This document shows positions 51,374-59,099 of a DNA stretch of 64,000 nt, piece after piece; within the stretch, counting starts at the first letter, position 1; each line of letters starts with the position of its first letter. The notes under the pieces are model-generated. The model searched no databases. It had not been told where the DNA came from and saw only the letters and a list, made by a program, of their open reading frames with translations. The position numbers were made by a program, and so were the translations under genes. The DNA comes from Aliibacillus thermotolerans (GTDB lineage: Bacteria > Bacillota > Bacilli > Bacillales > Marinococcaceae): the NCBI RefSeq assembly GCF_027853235.1, contig NZ_WKJG01000094.1, positions 41,063 to 105,062 of the forward strand. The letters are read 5' to 3'.

Positions 51374-52096
51374 ATGCAGACAAAGGTACATAAAAAAAGT
51401 AAGCTACATCAACGCATGTTACTTTTTGATGTAGGAGAAATGGGTGCTCCCATAAAAGAAACGACAGATGATGCCGCTCGCCCGGTCATTGCTAATATTA
51501 CTCGTGATCACTTACCTGCACTGAAAAGCGAAGAAAACGAAGAGGGTGCGAATATTATTTATTATTTATCCTGTAAGAAGGAAGCGTTGTTAGACAGCCT
51601 TGGATGCATAAAAGGAGTCAAACACTGTAAGATTGTGGTGAACTTACCTTGTCGATACGTCTCTATTTTACCGAAAGTCCTTCAACAGCAAGTGTCGTTT
51701 ATTATTGCAGCAGACCGAAAGAAGGATAGTTGGCTCCATCACTGGAATCAGGCAATGGCTTATTCAATGTATCTTGATCCGTGCTTCCATTCATGTATCC
51801 TTTATCACTACCGTCATTTACATGAAAACCAAGAGACGCGACGAAAAATCAGGAGGACGCTGCAGTTAAAGGAAAAAGAGGCGAAGAACATATTATCAGA
51901 AGCGGAATTGAGAATTTTCAAACTTATTTTAGAAGGAAAAAGTAACCGTAAAATTGCTGAAGAGTGCTATTTGGCAATACCGACCGTAAATAATCATGTC
52001 AGTCAAATTACGAAAAAAATGCAGGCAAATGATCGCACCCATACAATTAAACGAGCCTTTGAATTAGGATGGTTGCATATTGCAAAAGAATGTTAA
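51374..52096 (+). CDS. LuxR-type HTH protein, DegU-like C-terminus without typical receiver
   Basis: A 240-residue putative transcription factor. The C-terminal 65 residues are a NarL/LuxR HTH strongly resembling that of DegU encoded 9 kb upstream (LSEAELRIFKLILEGKSNRKI and TVNNHVSQITKKMQANDRTHTIKRAFELGWLHI against the DegU equivalents). The N-terminal 170 residues lack the acidic pocket, phospho-Asp and Lys of a response-regulator receiver and contain six scattered cysteines (for example SCKKEALLDSLGC, CKIVVNLPC). CAGGAAGGG precedes ATG 51374. It occupies the place where hag is normally found. The effector is unknown. Confidence 0.8.
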   Translation: MQTKVHKKSKLHQRMLLFDVGEMGAPIKETTDDAARPVIANITRDHLPALKSEENEEGANIIYYLSCKKEALLDSLGCIKGVKHCKIVVNLPCRYVSILPKVLQQQVSFIIAADRKKDSWLHHWNQAMAYSMYLDPCFHSCILYHYRHLHENQETRRKIRRTLQLKEKEAKNILSEAELRIFKLILEGKSNRKIAEECYLAIPTVNNHVSQITKKMQANDRTHTIKRAFELGWLHIAKEC

Positions 52097-52385
52097 ATTC
52101 AAACGACATTTGAAAGTAGGAATCCTGTGAACATTCATGTAACCGATAGTTACTAAGCAGACCTCTGTGGTGAAAGCTTCGCCCGCTTGTCTGTTGAACT
52201 CGTCCCATATCCTTTTTTCGCTTCGTTTTCACAACTTCGGTCCGTATGGAGGCGATTGAATGTTGAAGATTTTCCCGGCAGACATTTTTCTAGCAATCTC
52301 GTAACTATAGTAAAAAATGGAGTCTTCTGTCGAAAAAATTTTCCATGCAACCAAGGGAAGCAAATGCTCCCCTATCGTTCGATGG
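52097..52385. other. Convergent intergenic region, no clear feature
   Basis: A 289-bp spacer between the LuxR-type and ComK-like genes. A small GGGAAGC/GCTCCC hairpin at about 52352-52369 follows the ComK-like stop but lacks a T tract. Nothing like a remnant of flagellin was found. Confidence 0.45.
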
Positions 52386-52883
52386 TTACATCAAGCCATA
52401 GCGCATCAATTCTAACTCATGTTCTTTAAAAAGTAATTTACATTTGCTTGCTTTTGCGATTTGTTGGTCAATAATATATTTTGTTGTGTTGACAACGAGT
52501 AGTTGTCCATCAGGAAAGAGAATGGAAGCTTGTCTTCCTGCAACAACAATTTCTGCTTTTTCAACATGATTAAGAAATAACCACACATTCTCAACATTTC
52601 GGGGAGATAAGAGCGGGATACCATAAATATCAGCGAATAAATCAATAGGAACAGGAACCTTTTGTTTCACACCAAGTCGATAGCGAATGGATTCAAATCG
52701 ACCTTCTAAAGAAGCGCCTCTCTCTAAACAAGAGAGACGCATAATTTGGATGGGGGAATATTCTGAAAATTTCACCTCATTGCCTTTTTCGTATATTTTC
52801 GTCTTCATATCTCCTTGAAGTACAGGAACTAAAGCCATCGTCCTACTATTCACCACATAATTACCTACGACTTTTTTCCTCAA
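52386..52883 (-). CDS. ComK-family competence transcription factor
   Basis: A 165-residue protein resembling ComK, which activates late competence genes. The TTG at 52883 is chosen because TAGGAGGT lies 8 nt upstream; the frame continues 21 codons further but through an AT-rich, hydrophobic stretch. Similarity to B. subtilis ComK runs through SPIQIMRLSCLERGASLEGRF (matching KPLQIVDRSCRFFGSSYAGR), KVPVPIDLFADIYGIPLLSP and VWLFLNHVEKAEI (matching CGWISHVHVKEF). It is shorter than ComK (192 residues) and lacks the C-terminal MecA-binding tail. It is an orphan here; candidate targets comFA and ssbB are in the same window. Confidence 0.82.
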   Translation of the reverse strand: MRKKVVGNYVVNSRTMALVPVLQGDMKTKIYEKGNEVKFSEYSPIQIMRLSCLERGASLEGRFESIRYRLGVKQKVPVPIDLFADIYGIPLLSPRNVENVWLFLNHVEKAEIVVAGRQASILFPDGQLLVVNTTKYIIDQQIAKASKCKLLFKEHELELMRYGLM

Positions 52884-53081
52884 AGCGTTGTACCTCCTAG
52901 AGATTAATATAAATATAATTATAATTACATAGGAAAAAATAACCATACATAGAAGCGAAGTTGTTTAACAGAAATGAACAGTGTATGTTGACAATTCACA
53001 AAAGAATGCGAAAAATAATTGTAATTTTTTGTGAACATGACGATATATACAATAAACAGGGTTGTAAGGGAGGCGGAAAAA

Positions 53082-53426
53082 GTGGTGACTTTCAATGGTG
53101 TAAGTACATCAACGAGGGAACTTATCTATGTTAAAGGAGGAGAAAAAGACCAGACCATCACGAAAGAGCATCTAGCCAAGAAAGATTCCCCTTCTCGCGT
53201 AAAACTTGCGGAATTAGAAGACAAAGTAGATGGATTAAATCGCATGATGGAGCCTAATTACACGAACTTAAAATTTAATGTGCACGAGACCTTGGATAGA
53301 ATCTATGTACAAGTATTGGATAAAAATACAGAAGAAATCATTCGAGAGATTCCGCCGGAAAAGTTTTTAGATATGGTTGCTTCCATGTTAGAGTTTGTTG
53401 GTCTATTAGTAGATGAAAGAATTTAG
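53082..53426 (+). CDS. flaG: Flagellar protein FlaG
   Basis: A 114-residue protein corresponding to B. subtilis YvyC. GTG 53082 (followed by a second GTG) lies 8 nt after GGGAGG. The C-terminal family signature is clear: LKFNVHETLDRIYVQVLDKNTEEIIREIPPEKFLDMVASM. FlaG is reported to affect filament length in several bacteria. It normally follows hag; here it follows the ComK-like gene in divergent orientation. Confidence 0.92.
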   Translation: MVTFNGVSTSTRELIYVKGGEKDQTITKEHLAKKDSPSRVKLAELEDKVDGLNRMMEPNYTNLKFNVHETLDRIYVQVLDKNTEEIIREIPPEKFLDMVASMLEFVGLLVDERI

Positions 53427-53452
53427 TGGATGATGCTCCATTTTTTCCAGGG

Positions 53453-53508
53453 AAAAAATCGCCTCGTTCTTGTGGAAATCGTCACGATAAAAAACGAGGC
53501 GATTTTTT
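53453..53508 (+). terminator. Terminator between flaG and fliD
   Basis: Sixteen-base perfect arms (53453-53468, 53493-53508) ending in T6. It splits flaG from fliD, so fliD should have its own promoter. Confidence 0.85.
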
Positions 53509-53519
53509 ATTTATGTCTT

Positions 53520-53544
53520 TAAATCTTTTTTTCCCAACCGATAT
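53520..53544 (+). promoter_or_regulatory. Candidate SigD promoter of fliD-fliS-fliT
   Basis: TAAA (53520-53523), a 13-bp spacer, then ACCGATAT (53537-53544), matching the SigD consensus TAAA-N14-16-GCCGATAT except for one base and slightly short spacing. It is directly after the terminator and 59 bp before the fliD start. Confidence 0.5.
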
Positions 53545-53602
53545 AAGTAATAGCGATTATTTATATGAAAATGAGTGGTCATGGAGAAAGGAGCAGAAGT
53601 GC

Positions 53603-55630
53603 ATGAGAATAGCAGGACTTGCTTCTGGGATGGATATTGAGCAAATGGTAAATGATTTAATGCGAGCAGAGCGCATGCCGATGGATAAACTCATCCAACA
53701 GCGTCAAACACTGAATTGGAAAATGGATGAGTACCGTGCGATTAATATAAAATTTAACGATTTTCGCAATAATATTTTTGATACGGTCATGCGACAAGCG
53801 AATATGTTGGCAAGAACCGCAACATCCACCGATGATAGCCGGGTGACTGCTCAAGCGAGCTCCACTGCCGGAAATGCGACGTATCGGATTACGGAAGTGC
53901 AACAACTTGCGCAAGCAGAGTCTCAAGTGGGTGGAAAGATTGGAGAGGATTTTGATCCTTCTAAGTCGCTTCGTTCTCAAAATATCGAGGGATCTAATCT
54001 AACATGGGAAACAGGAGTTCTTCAAAGAGAAAATATCCGTGTCAGTGAAAATACGAAAGAATTAACGATTGATATACCAGATAGGGCAGGAAACGTCACA
54101 AATGAAACAGATATCATCGTCAAAGTGAACGGACAAGCAATTCCTTCAGACGGATTTACTACGACGATGGAAGACGGAAAAATGACATTGCAGTTCGATG
54201 AAGAATTATCGGCACGGGATAACGTCACGATTCAATATTTCACAGAAAATGAAACCCGAACGTTTCCTGCAATAGAAGGAACGGAAGAAGAACCGGAGCC
54301 AGTCGATACGTTTCACATTGGGAAAGGCTCGATTTATTATAATCCTGAGGATGAGCAAAGCATCCGTGTCACAGTGAACGGTGTTGCTTTAAAGATTGTC
54401 ACGGATCCTGAGGCGGAACTTGCGGAAGACGAGGCATTCGTCAATTTGGATACCGGTTTGGTTCGCCTTGGACAAGCGACAACCGAAGAAGTGAAAATTA
54501 CGTATTCCCAAGAATATACGACGAGCGGTATGACGACGTATAATGAAAACGGAGAAGCGATTCACGACCGTTTTGTGATTCAAAGTAGTCAAACGTTAAA
54601 TCAAGTCATCAATGAGATAAACCGCTCTTCTGTTGGAGTGCAAGCATTTTTTGATGAATTTGAAAACAAAATGTCTTTTACGCGCACTGAAACTGGTGTA
54701 TTTAATAAAGACGGCGCTGAAATCAAATTTGATGGAGAGTTTTTTAATCATGTCCTTCAAATGGCCGATGCTGAAGTGCAAGCAGCGCAAAATGCCAAGT
54801 TTACAATGAATGGACTTACAACGGAGCGCCACTCTAACACGTTTACGATTGGCGGCATGACGATTACATTACAAGATACCTTTGATGAAAGTGATAATCC
54901 AGTCGTCCTCGGTTCTACCGTTGATACCGATGGAATTTTTGATACAATCAAAGAGTTTGTCGATGAATACAATGAATTGTTAGAGACAGTGCACGAAAAA
55001 TTGAAAGAAGAGCGTTATCGCGATTATCCACCACTTACGGATGAACAAAGAAGAGAATTAAGCGAACGGGAAGCTGAGTTATGGGATGAAAAAGCGCAAA
55101 GTGGTCTTCTTCGTAATGACCGAACACTGTCGAGCATTATGGACACGTTACGCCTTGATTTGTATGGAACGGTGGACCACGGGTTAGAGAGTGAATTTAA
55201 TCATTTGTCGAATATTGGGATTACGACATCAGATGACTATTTAGAGCGCGGAAAATTAGAAATTGATGAAACAAAACTACGAGAAGCAATAGAAGCGGAT
55301 CCAGAAGCTGTTTTTCAACTATTCGCGGCAGACGGGGAGACGCAAGCGGAACAAGGAGTGGCTCGTCGTTTAAGGAACTCTCTCGATCACGCCATCGATA
55401 CGTTAGCGGAACGCGCCGGTGGATTTCGAGGGAAAATTCAAAACCATCAGTTTACAATTGGTCGCAATTTAAACGACCTGGAGGACCGTATTACGAATTT
55501 CGAAAGAAGGCTTGCCCAAATTGAAGATCGATATTGGAGACAGTTTACAGCAATGGAAAAAGCGATCGCCAGGGCAAATGAGCAATCGAATTTCTTGTAT
55601 CAACAATTTATGGGTCAAGGTGGTTTTTAA
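53603..55630 (+). CDS. fliD: Flagellar filament cap protein FliD
   Basis: A 675-residue secreted protein (HAP2) capping the filament tip and guiding flagellin polymerisation. ATG 53603 is chosen because AAAGGAG lies upstream and it yields the canonical MRIAGLASGMDIEQMVNDLMRAERMPMDKL. The C-terminal D0/D1 end (GKIQNHQFTIGRNLNDLEDRI, then FTAMEKAIARANEQSNFLYQQFM) is typical. The central region is larger than in B. subtilis FliD (498 residues), with about 180 extra, acidic residues likely exposed on the cap surface. fliS follows 33 bp later. Confidence 0.95.
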   Translation: MRIAGLASGMDIEQMVNDLMRAERMPMDKLIQQRQTLNWKMDEYRAINIKFNDFRNNIFDTVMRQANMLARTATSTDDSRVTAQASSTAGNATYRITEVQQLAQAESQVGGKIGEDFDPSKSLRSQNIEGSNLTWETGVLQRENIRVSENTKELTIDIPDRAGNVTNETDIIVKVNGQAIPSDGFTTTMEDGKMTLQFDEELSARDNVTIQYFTENETRTFPAIEGTEEEPEPVDTFHIGKGSIYYNPEDEQSIRVTVNGVALKIVTDPEAELAEDEAFVNLDTGLVRLGQATTEEVKITYSQEYTTSGMTTYNENGEAIHDRFVIQSSQTLNQVINEINRSSVGVQAFFDEFENKMSFTRTETGVFNKDGAEIKFDGEFFNHVLQMADAEVQAAQNAKFTMNGLTTERHSNTFTIGGMTITLQDTFDESDNPVVLGSTVDTDGIFDTIKEFVDEYNELLETVHEKLKEERYRDYPPLTDEQRRELSEREAELWDEKAQSGLLRNDRTLSSIMDTLRLDLYGTVDHGLESEFNHLSNIGITTSDDYLERGKLEIDETKLREAIEADPEAVFQLFAADGETQAEQGVARRLRNSLDHAIDTLAERAGGFRGKIQNHQFTIGRNLNDLEDRITNFERRLAQIEDRYWRQFTAMEKAIARANEQSNFLYQQFMGQGGF

Positions 55631-55663
55631 AACATTGATTTCTACAAGAGGAGATGAGAAAAC

Positions 55664-56221
55664 TTGTCATTTCATCATGCGCAAGCAGTATATAAGAAAA
55701 ATATGCAACAAACGGAACAATTTAAAAAGTATCAAGGAGAAAAGCAGAAATCCGGCTTTTCCCCGGTTTCTGCTACTACAACTGTTTCTTCCACTCCACA
55801 ACAAACTACTTCGCAACAAGAAGGGAAATCCAATGGAGTCAATGCCTACCGGGAAAAAGCGTTACAAACCGCTTCTCGGGGAGATTTAACATTACTTTTG
55901 TACAATGGATGTATTAAGTTTGTCGATAAGGCAAAACAAGCAATGGAATCCGATGATATGGAAGCAAAAAATAAATATATCATCCGTGCGCAAGATATTA
56001 TTCGTGAATTAATGGTAACGCTAAAAACAGATACAGAAATCGGACAAAATATGTTTCGTCTTTACGACTTTATCCATCATCGTCTCGTGGAATCGAACAT
56101 TAACAATGACGTAAAAGCTTTGGAGGAAGCCCGATCATTTATCGTTGAATTCCGTGATACGTGGAAAGAAATGATGAAAATAGAGCGAAAAGAACGGTTC
56201 GGTGATGGGGGAAAGGCGTAA
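55664..56221 (+). CDS. fliS: Flagellin export chaperone FliS with N-terminal extension
   Basis: A 185-residue protein. FliS homology begins only at about residue 59 (NAYREKALQTASRGDLTLLLYNGCIKFVDKAKQAM) and runs to the end (RAQDIIRELMVTLKTDTEIGQNMFRLYDFIHHRL). The first 58 residues (SFHHAQAVYKKNMQQTEQ, then a Ser/Thr/Gln-rich linker) are extra compared with the roughly 130-residue family norm. The TTG start at 55664 follows GAGGAG with 10-nt spacing. If translation instead started inside, no good ribosome site would serve it. FliS prevents cytosolic flagellin polymerisation. Confidence 0.88.
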   Translation: MSFHHAQAVYKKNMQQTEQFKKYQGEKQKSGFSPVSATTTVSSTPQQTTSQQEGKSNGVNAYREKALQTASRGDLTLLLYNGCIKFVDKAKQAMESDDMEAKNKYIIRAQDIIRELMVTLKTDTEIGQNMFRLYDFIHHRLVESNINNDVKALEEARSFIVEFRDTWKEMMKIERKERFGDGGKA

Positions 56222-56222
56222 G

Positions 56223-56585
56223 ATGTCGCTCGTAAAGGAATTATATTTTTTAACGAAAGGGCTATATGACCATGTCTCCCAACCGTTACCGGAGGACATA
56301 GAAGAACGGGAACAATACATCGAGAAAGTGGACGAGTATTTAAAGAAACGGATGGCTATATTAGAAAAAGTATCCACGGAACATCAATGGAGCGATGCAG
56401 AAATAAAACTTGGTCGTGAATTAGTGAAAATGAACGAAGTAATTAAAGAGCAATTGGAGAAATCGAAAGGACAAATCCTTCTTGATTTAGATGAGTTGAA
56501 AAAAAAGAAAGCATATAATCACCAATATGAAAAGAATTACGGTGGTCCAACGGTAGATGGTGTCTTTTTTGATAAAAAAAATTAA
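56223..56585 (+). CDS. fliT: Flagellar chaperone FliT
   Basis: A 120-residue helical cytosolic protein in the B. subtilis fliT position, overlapping nothing and starting 1 bp after the fliS stop codon. It is expected to chaperone FliD. The predicted coiled coil covers residues 20-105 (REQYIEKVDEYLKKRMAILEK, GRELVKMNEVIKEQLEKSKGQILLDLDELKKKK). An in-frame GTG/ATG pair at 56202-56205 could extend it by seven residues. The family is poorly conserved, so context carries much of the weight. Confidence 0.85.
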   Translation: MSLVKELYFLTKGLYDHVSQPLPEDIEEREQYIEKVDEYLKKRMAILEKVSTEHQWSDAEIKLGRELVKMNEVIKEQLEKSKGQILLDLDELKKKKAYNHQYEKNYGGPTVDGVFFDKKN

Positions 56586-56591
56586 CGATCG

Positions 56592-56631
56592 TCCCACGTT
56601 TCATCTGAGATGATTCGTGGGAAATTTTTTT
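56592..56631 (+). terminator. Terminator of the fliD-fliS-fliT operon
   Basis: Seven-base perfect outer arms (TCCCACG at 56592-56598 and CGTGGGA at 56616-56622) plus an inner ATCTGAGATGAT palindrome, followed by T7. Confidence 0.85.
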
Positions 56632-56649
56632 GTATAAGGCCGGTTAGAA

Positions 56650-57663
56650 TTATTCTCCATCTTTTTCTTCCGTTTCATCCTCAGTCGTTTCAGCTTCTTC
56701 TTCATAAGGATCTTGTAATTCTTCGATATCGAAACGTTCCATGATTTCCAGCTCTTTCATTTCCTCAAAGCCGCTAAATTCTTCAATTTCCATTTCCTCC
56801 GCTTCTTTAAGCACATTCTCCGGAATGGTCACTTCCTCTGTATGGTTAAAGTTATCATAATGAACCACCACTATATAATCGGAATAGTGTGGTGTCGTCT
56901 CCTCTCCATGGACTTCAAAGCGAAGTTTCATTTTTACTTCTTTTGCATAGAAAGATTCCTTGTCTATTTTCATCTCAAAGTCTAACTTCTCCATGTCGCT
57001 TACATATAACATATCCGCCATGGATGTGGCTAAATCGGCATCTATTAGTTGAAACATATAGGAAGCGATTTGATCCGCTTCTTGCGTTAACCCGTCAAAC
57101 GTGAGGCGGTAATGTTCGTTTCCTTCTGAAAGCTCAAGAGATGACACATCCCGCTCCACTAGTTCTAACACGTAGGAAGGAGATTCATAGGTAGTATCAT
57201 ATGTGCGGAAATCTTCGAAGAATTCTTCAGGGAATTCAGTCCAACGATCTTTCATAGAATCATACATAAAAAAACCATCTTCCGTCAGATAACGTTGTAA
57301 ATGGATTCTTTCTATGTCCTCACCTGGTTCGGATTTAATCATATGACTGGATTCATAATAACGCATGGGATCAAGATTTACTAATGTTTGTGAACGATAT
57401 TTGTTTTCTAATAACCTTTCTTTTTCACTGTTTGATGTGTAATAATTCATGTTTGTTGCGATTGAATAGTTTTCTACATTACTCATCACATCTATGGATT
57501 CAGAAAGGATAGCTTCTCCATCTAGTTCCAATTTTTCATCCTCTTCCGGTTCTTCAGGAAGTGGAGGGGTATTTCCTTTTTCATCTAAGTCTGTGTCGGA
57601 ATGACAACCACCTACAAAAAAAATAAAAAGTAATGACAACAGACTCATCCGGAGTTTATCCAT
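56650..57663 (-). CDS. Acidic lipoprotein, DUF6612-like
   Basis: A 337-residue lipid-anchored extracellular protein. The signal ends in FFVGGC (Cys20), preceded by AAGGAGGG before ATG 57663. After an acidic linker (residues 22-48), the body resembles LolA/LppX-type beta folds seen in Bacillus lipoproteins of the DUF6612 kind (ILSESIDVMSNVENYSIATNMNYY, then YLTEDGFFMYDSMKDRWTEFP). The last 50 residues are almost all Glu/Asp, compatible with a high-salt or alkaline surface. It interrupts the fliT-hpf order in the opposite direction and is absent from that site in B. subtilis. Function unknown. Confidence 0.75.
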   Translation of the reverse strand: MDKLRMSLLSLLFIFFVGGCHSDTDLDEKGNTPPLPEEPEEDEKLELDGEAILSESIDVMSNVENYSIATNMNYYTSNSEKERLLENKYRSQTLVNLDPMRYYESSHMIKSEPGEDIERIHLQRYLTEDGFFMYDSMKDRWTEFPEEFFEDFRTYDTTYESPSYVLELVERDVSSLELSEGNEHYRLTFDGLTQEADQIASYMFQLIDADLATSMADMLYVSDMEKLDFEMKIDKESFYAKEVKMKLRFEVHGEETTPHYSDYIVVVHYDNFNHTEEVTIPENVLKEAEEMEIEEFSGFEEMKELEIMERFDIEELQDPYEEEAETTEDETEEKDGE

Positions 57664-57699
57664 CACCTGCGCCCTCCTTTTTCACAGCAACAATAAATA

Positions 57700-58192
57700 A
57701 ATGAACCCACTTTTTTAAATAGTATCATAACTAGGAAAGATTGGATAGGGAGGAAAGGAGGGAGAGAAAAAGCAACCCAAGGAGGGGGAATAAGCTGCTT
57801 TTTCTTCTTCGGACGAGAGGCGTCCAAGATGTTGGTGAAAAGGAGTCGTGACTGAACTGAAAGGAAAAATGGGAGGTAGAAAGCGCTTTCTTTCGATTAC
57901 ACTTTTTATTTTACATGCCAACCCTAAAGAAGCAATAGATATAAGAAAAAAGCCCAAATTTGAAATTCTGCGTGCAGAATTTCAAATTTGGTTAGCAGAA
58001 TTTCAAATTCTGCATGCAGAATTTGAAAAAAACGAAAATTTAGTTCTTTTTTTCGCCTTATTTTTTCTGAAAAATTCACAAAATGTTCACAAAAAATCAC
58101 GTATAATATAATTCGACATTTTTTCTGTTTCAGAAGGAATTTTTAAGGTTATTAGAGAATAATAGGAGTAATTGAAAGGAGGAGTTTACTCA
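57700..58192. other. Region upstream of hpf with nested palindromes
   Basis: A 529-bp gap from the lipoprotein start to hpf. It holds overlapping palindromes at 57955-58025 (see separate entry) and an isolated TATAAT near 58104 preceded by TTCACA at non-standard spacing. An 87-codon open frame across it mostly translates the palindromes and is not accepted. In B. subtilis hpf is driven by SigB and SigH; no clear match to either was seen. Confidence 0.45.
57955..58025. repeat. Nested palindromes built from GAAATTCTGC
   Basis: Arms CAAATTTGAAATTCTGC (57955-57971) and its complement (57974-57990) form a 17-bp perfect hairpin with a two-base loop. A second palindrome with GCAGAATTTC and its near complement follows at 57995-58025, and can pair with either arm of the first. 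AAAAAA precedes it, so on the minus strand it resembles a terminator. Confidence 0.75.
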
Positions 58193-58777
58193 ATGGACTA
58201 CAATATTCGTGGTGAAAACCTAGAAGTGACTCCGGCATTAAGAAATTATGTGGAAAAGAAAGTCGGTAAGCTGGAACGTTATTTCGAAACAACCCCTGTG
58301 GCAGATGTACACGTGAAGATGCAAGTACAAAATACGGAACATATTATAGAGGTAACGATTCCTATGCCCCAACTTCTACTACGGGCCGAAGAATCGCATG
58401 CAGATATGTATGCAGCCATTGATCTCGTTGTGGAAAAGTTGGAAAGACAAATCCGAAAATATAAAACAAAAGTGAATCGCAAGTTCCGTCAACAAGGAGA
58501 CAGTGTTCGCTTCATGTTTCGAGATGACATTGAAGAGTTAAACCAAGAATTAAACGGTGAACCATCTAACGAAGATTTCCCTGAAAGTGAAATCGATGAG
58601 ATAGAGATTGTCCGTAAGAAACGGTTTAATTTAAAACCGATGGATGCGGAAGAAGCGATTTTACAAATGGATTTGTTAGGGCATAATTTCTTCGTTTTCT
58701 CCAACGCAGTTAGCGGGGATACGAACGTCGTCTATCGTAGAAAAGACGGGCGTTACGGTTTAATTGAACCGGAATAA
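58193..58777 (+). CDS. hpf: Ribosome hibernation promoting factor, long form
   Basis: A 194-residue protein that dimerises 70S ribosomes into inactive 100S particles in stationary phase. AAGGAGGAG lies upstream of ATG 58193. The N-terminal S30AE/HPF domain (1-100, MDYNIRGENLEVTPALRNYVEKKVGKLERYF) is followed by an acidic linker (110-135) and the C-terminal dimerisation domain (RKKRFNLKPMDAEEAILQMDLLGHNFFVFSNAVSGDTNVVYRRKDGRYGLIEP). Location and length match B. subtilis YvyD. Confidence 0.96.
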   Translation: MDYNIRGENLEVTPALRNYVEKKVGKLERYFETTPVADVHVKMQVQNTEHIIEVTIPMPQLLLRAEESHADMYAAIDLVVEKLERQIRKYKTKVNRKFRQQGDSVRFMFRDDIEELNQELNGEPSNEDFPESEIDEIEIVRKKRFNLKPMDAEEAILQMDLLGHNFFVFSNAVSGDTNVVYRRKDGRYGLIEPE

Positions 58778-58810
58778 ACATAAGATAAAAAAGGGCAATG
58801 ACCCTCAATG

Positions 58811-58855
58811 AAAAGCGAGCGGATCGTGGGAAAATCACGATTCGCTCGCTTTTTT
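58811..58855 (+). terminator. Terminator of hpf
   Basis: Eighteen-base arms (58811-58828, 58836-58853; one mismatch) ending in a T run. Confidence 0.9.
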
Positions 58856-58865
58856 ATACTAGTGC

Positions 58866-59075
58866 CCATGAAGCTATGGAATGACGAAATATGTCACATC
58901 AACTTGTCATACGACAAATTTTTTACTGTTTCTCACAAAGCGATGGAATGGTCGCATGAATCGTTTATTTTTTGACGGCAACTGAAAATTGGTTCCATGA
59001 GCGCAATTGACATGAGGAATCGTCACATACTTGTTTTTGTCGCGAGTTGGTTCGTTGTATAACCTGCATGAAACT
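58866..59075 (+). repeat. Scattered 23-bp palindrome boxes upstream of secA
   Basis: One complete box (58893-58915) and half-sites GTCGCATGAA (58951), GTTCCATGA (58992), GTCACATAC (59022) and GTCGCGAG (59040), in degenerate form of the 145-bp array. They fill the 321-bp hpf-secA gap and lie where the secA promoter should be; no separate promoter was recognised. Confidence 0.55.
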
Positions 59076-59099
59076 GATAAAATAAGGAGAAGATGAGAC

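Noticed and set aside
57848..58111. 87-codon open frame upstream of hpf
   Set aside because: The GTG start is only two bases from its purine-rich site, and the middle simply translates the GAAATTCTGC palindromes (EFQIWLAEFQILHAEF). The end is low-complexity.
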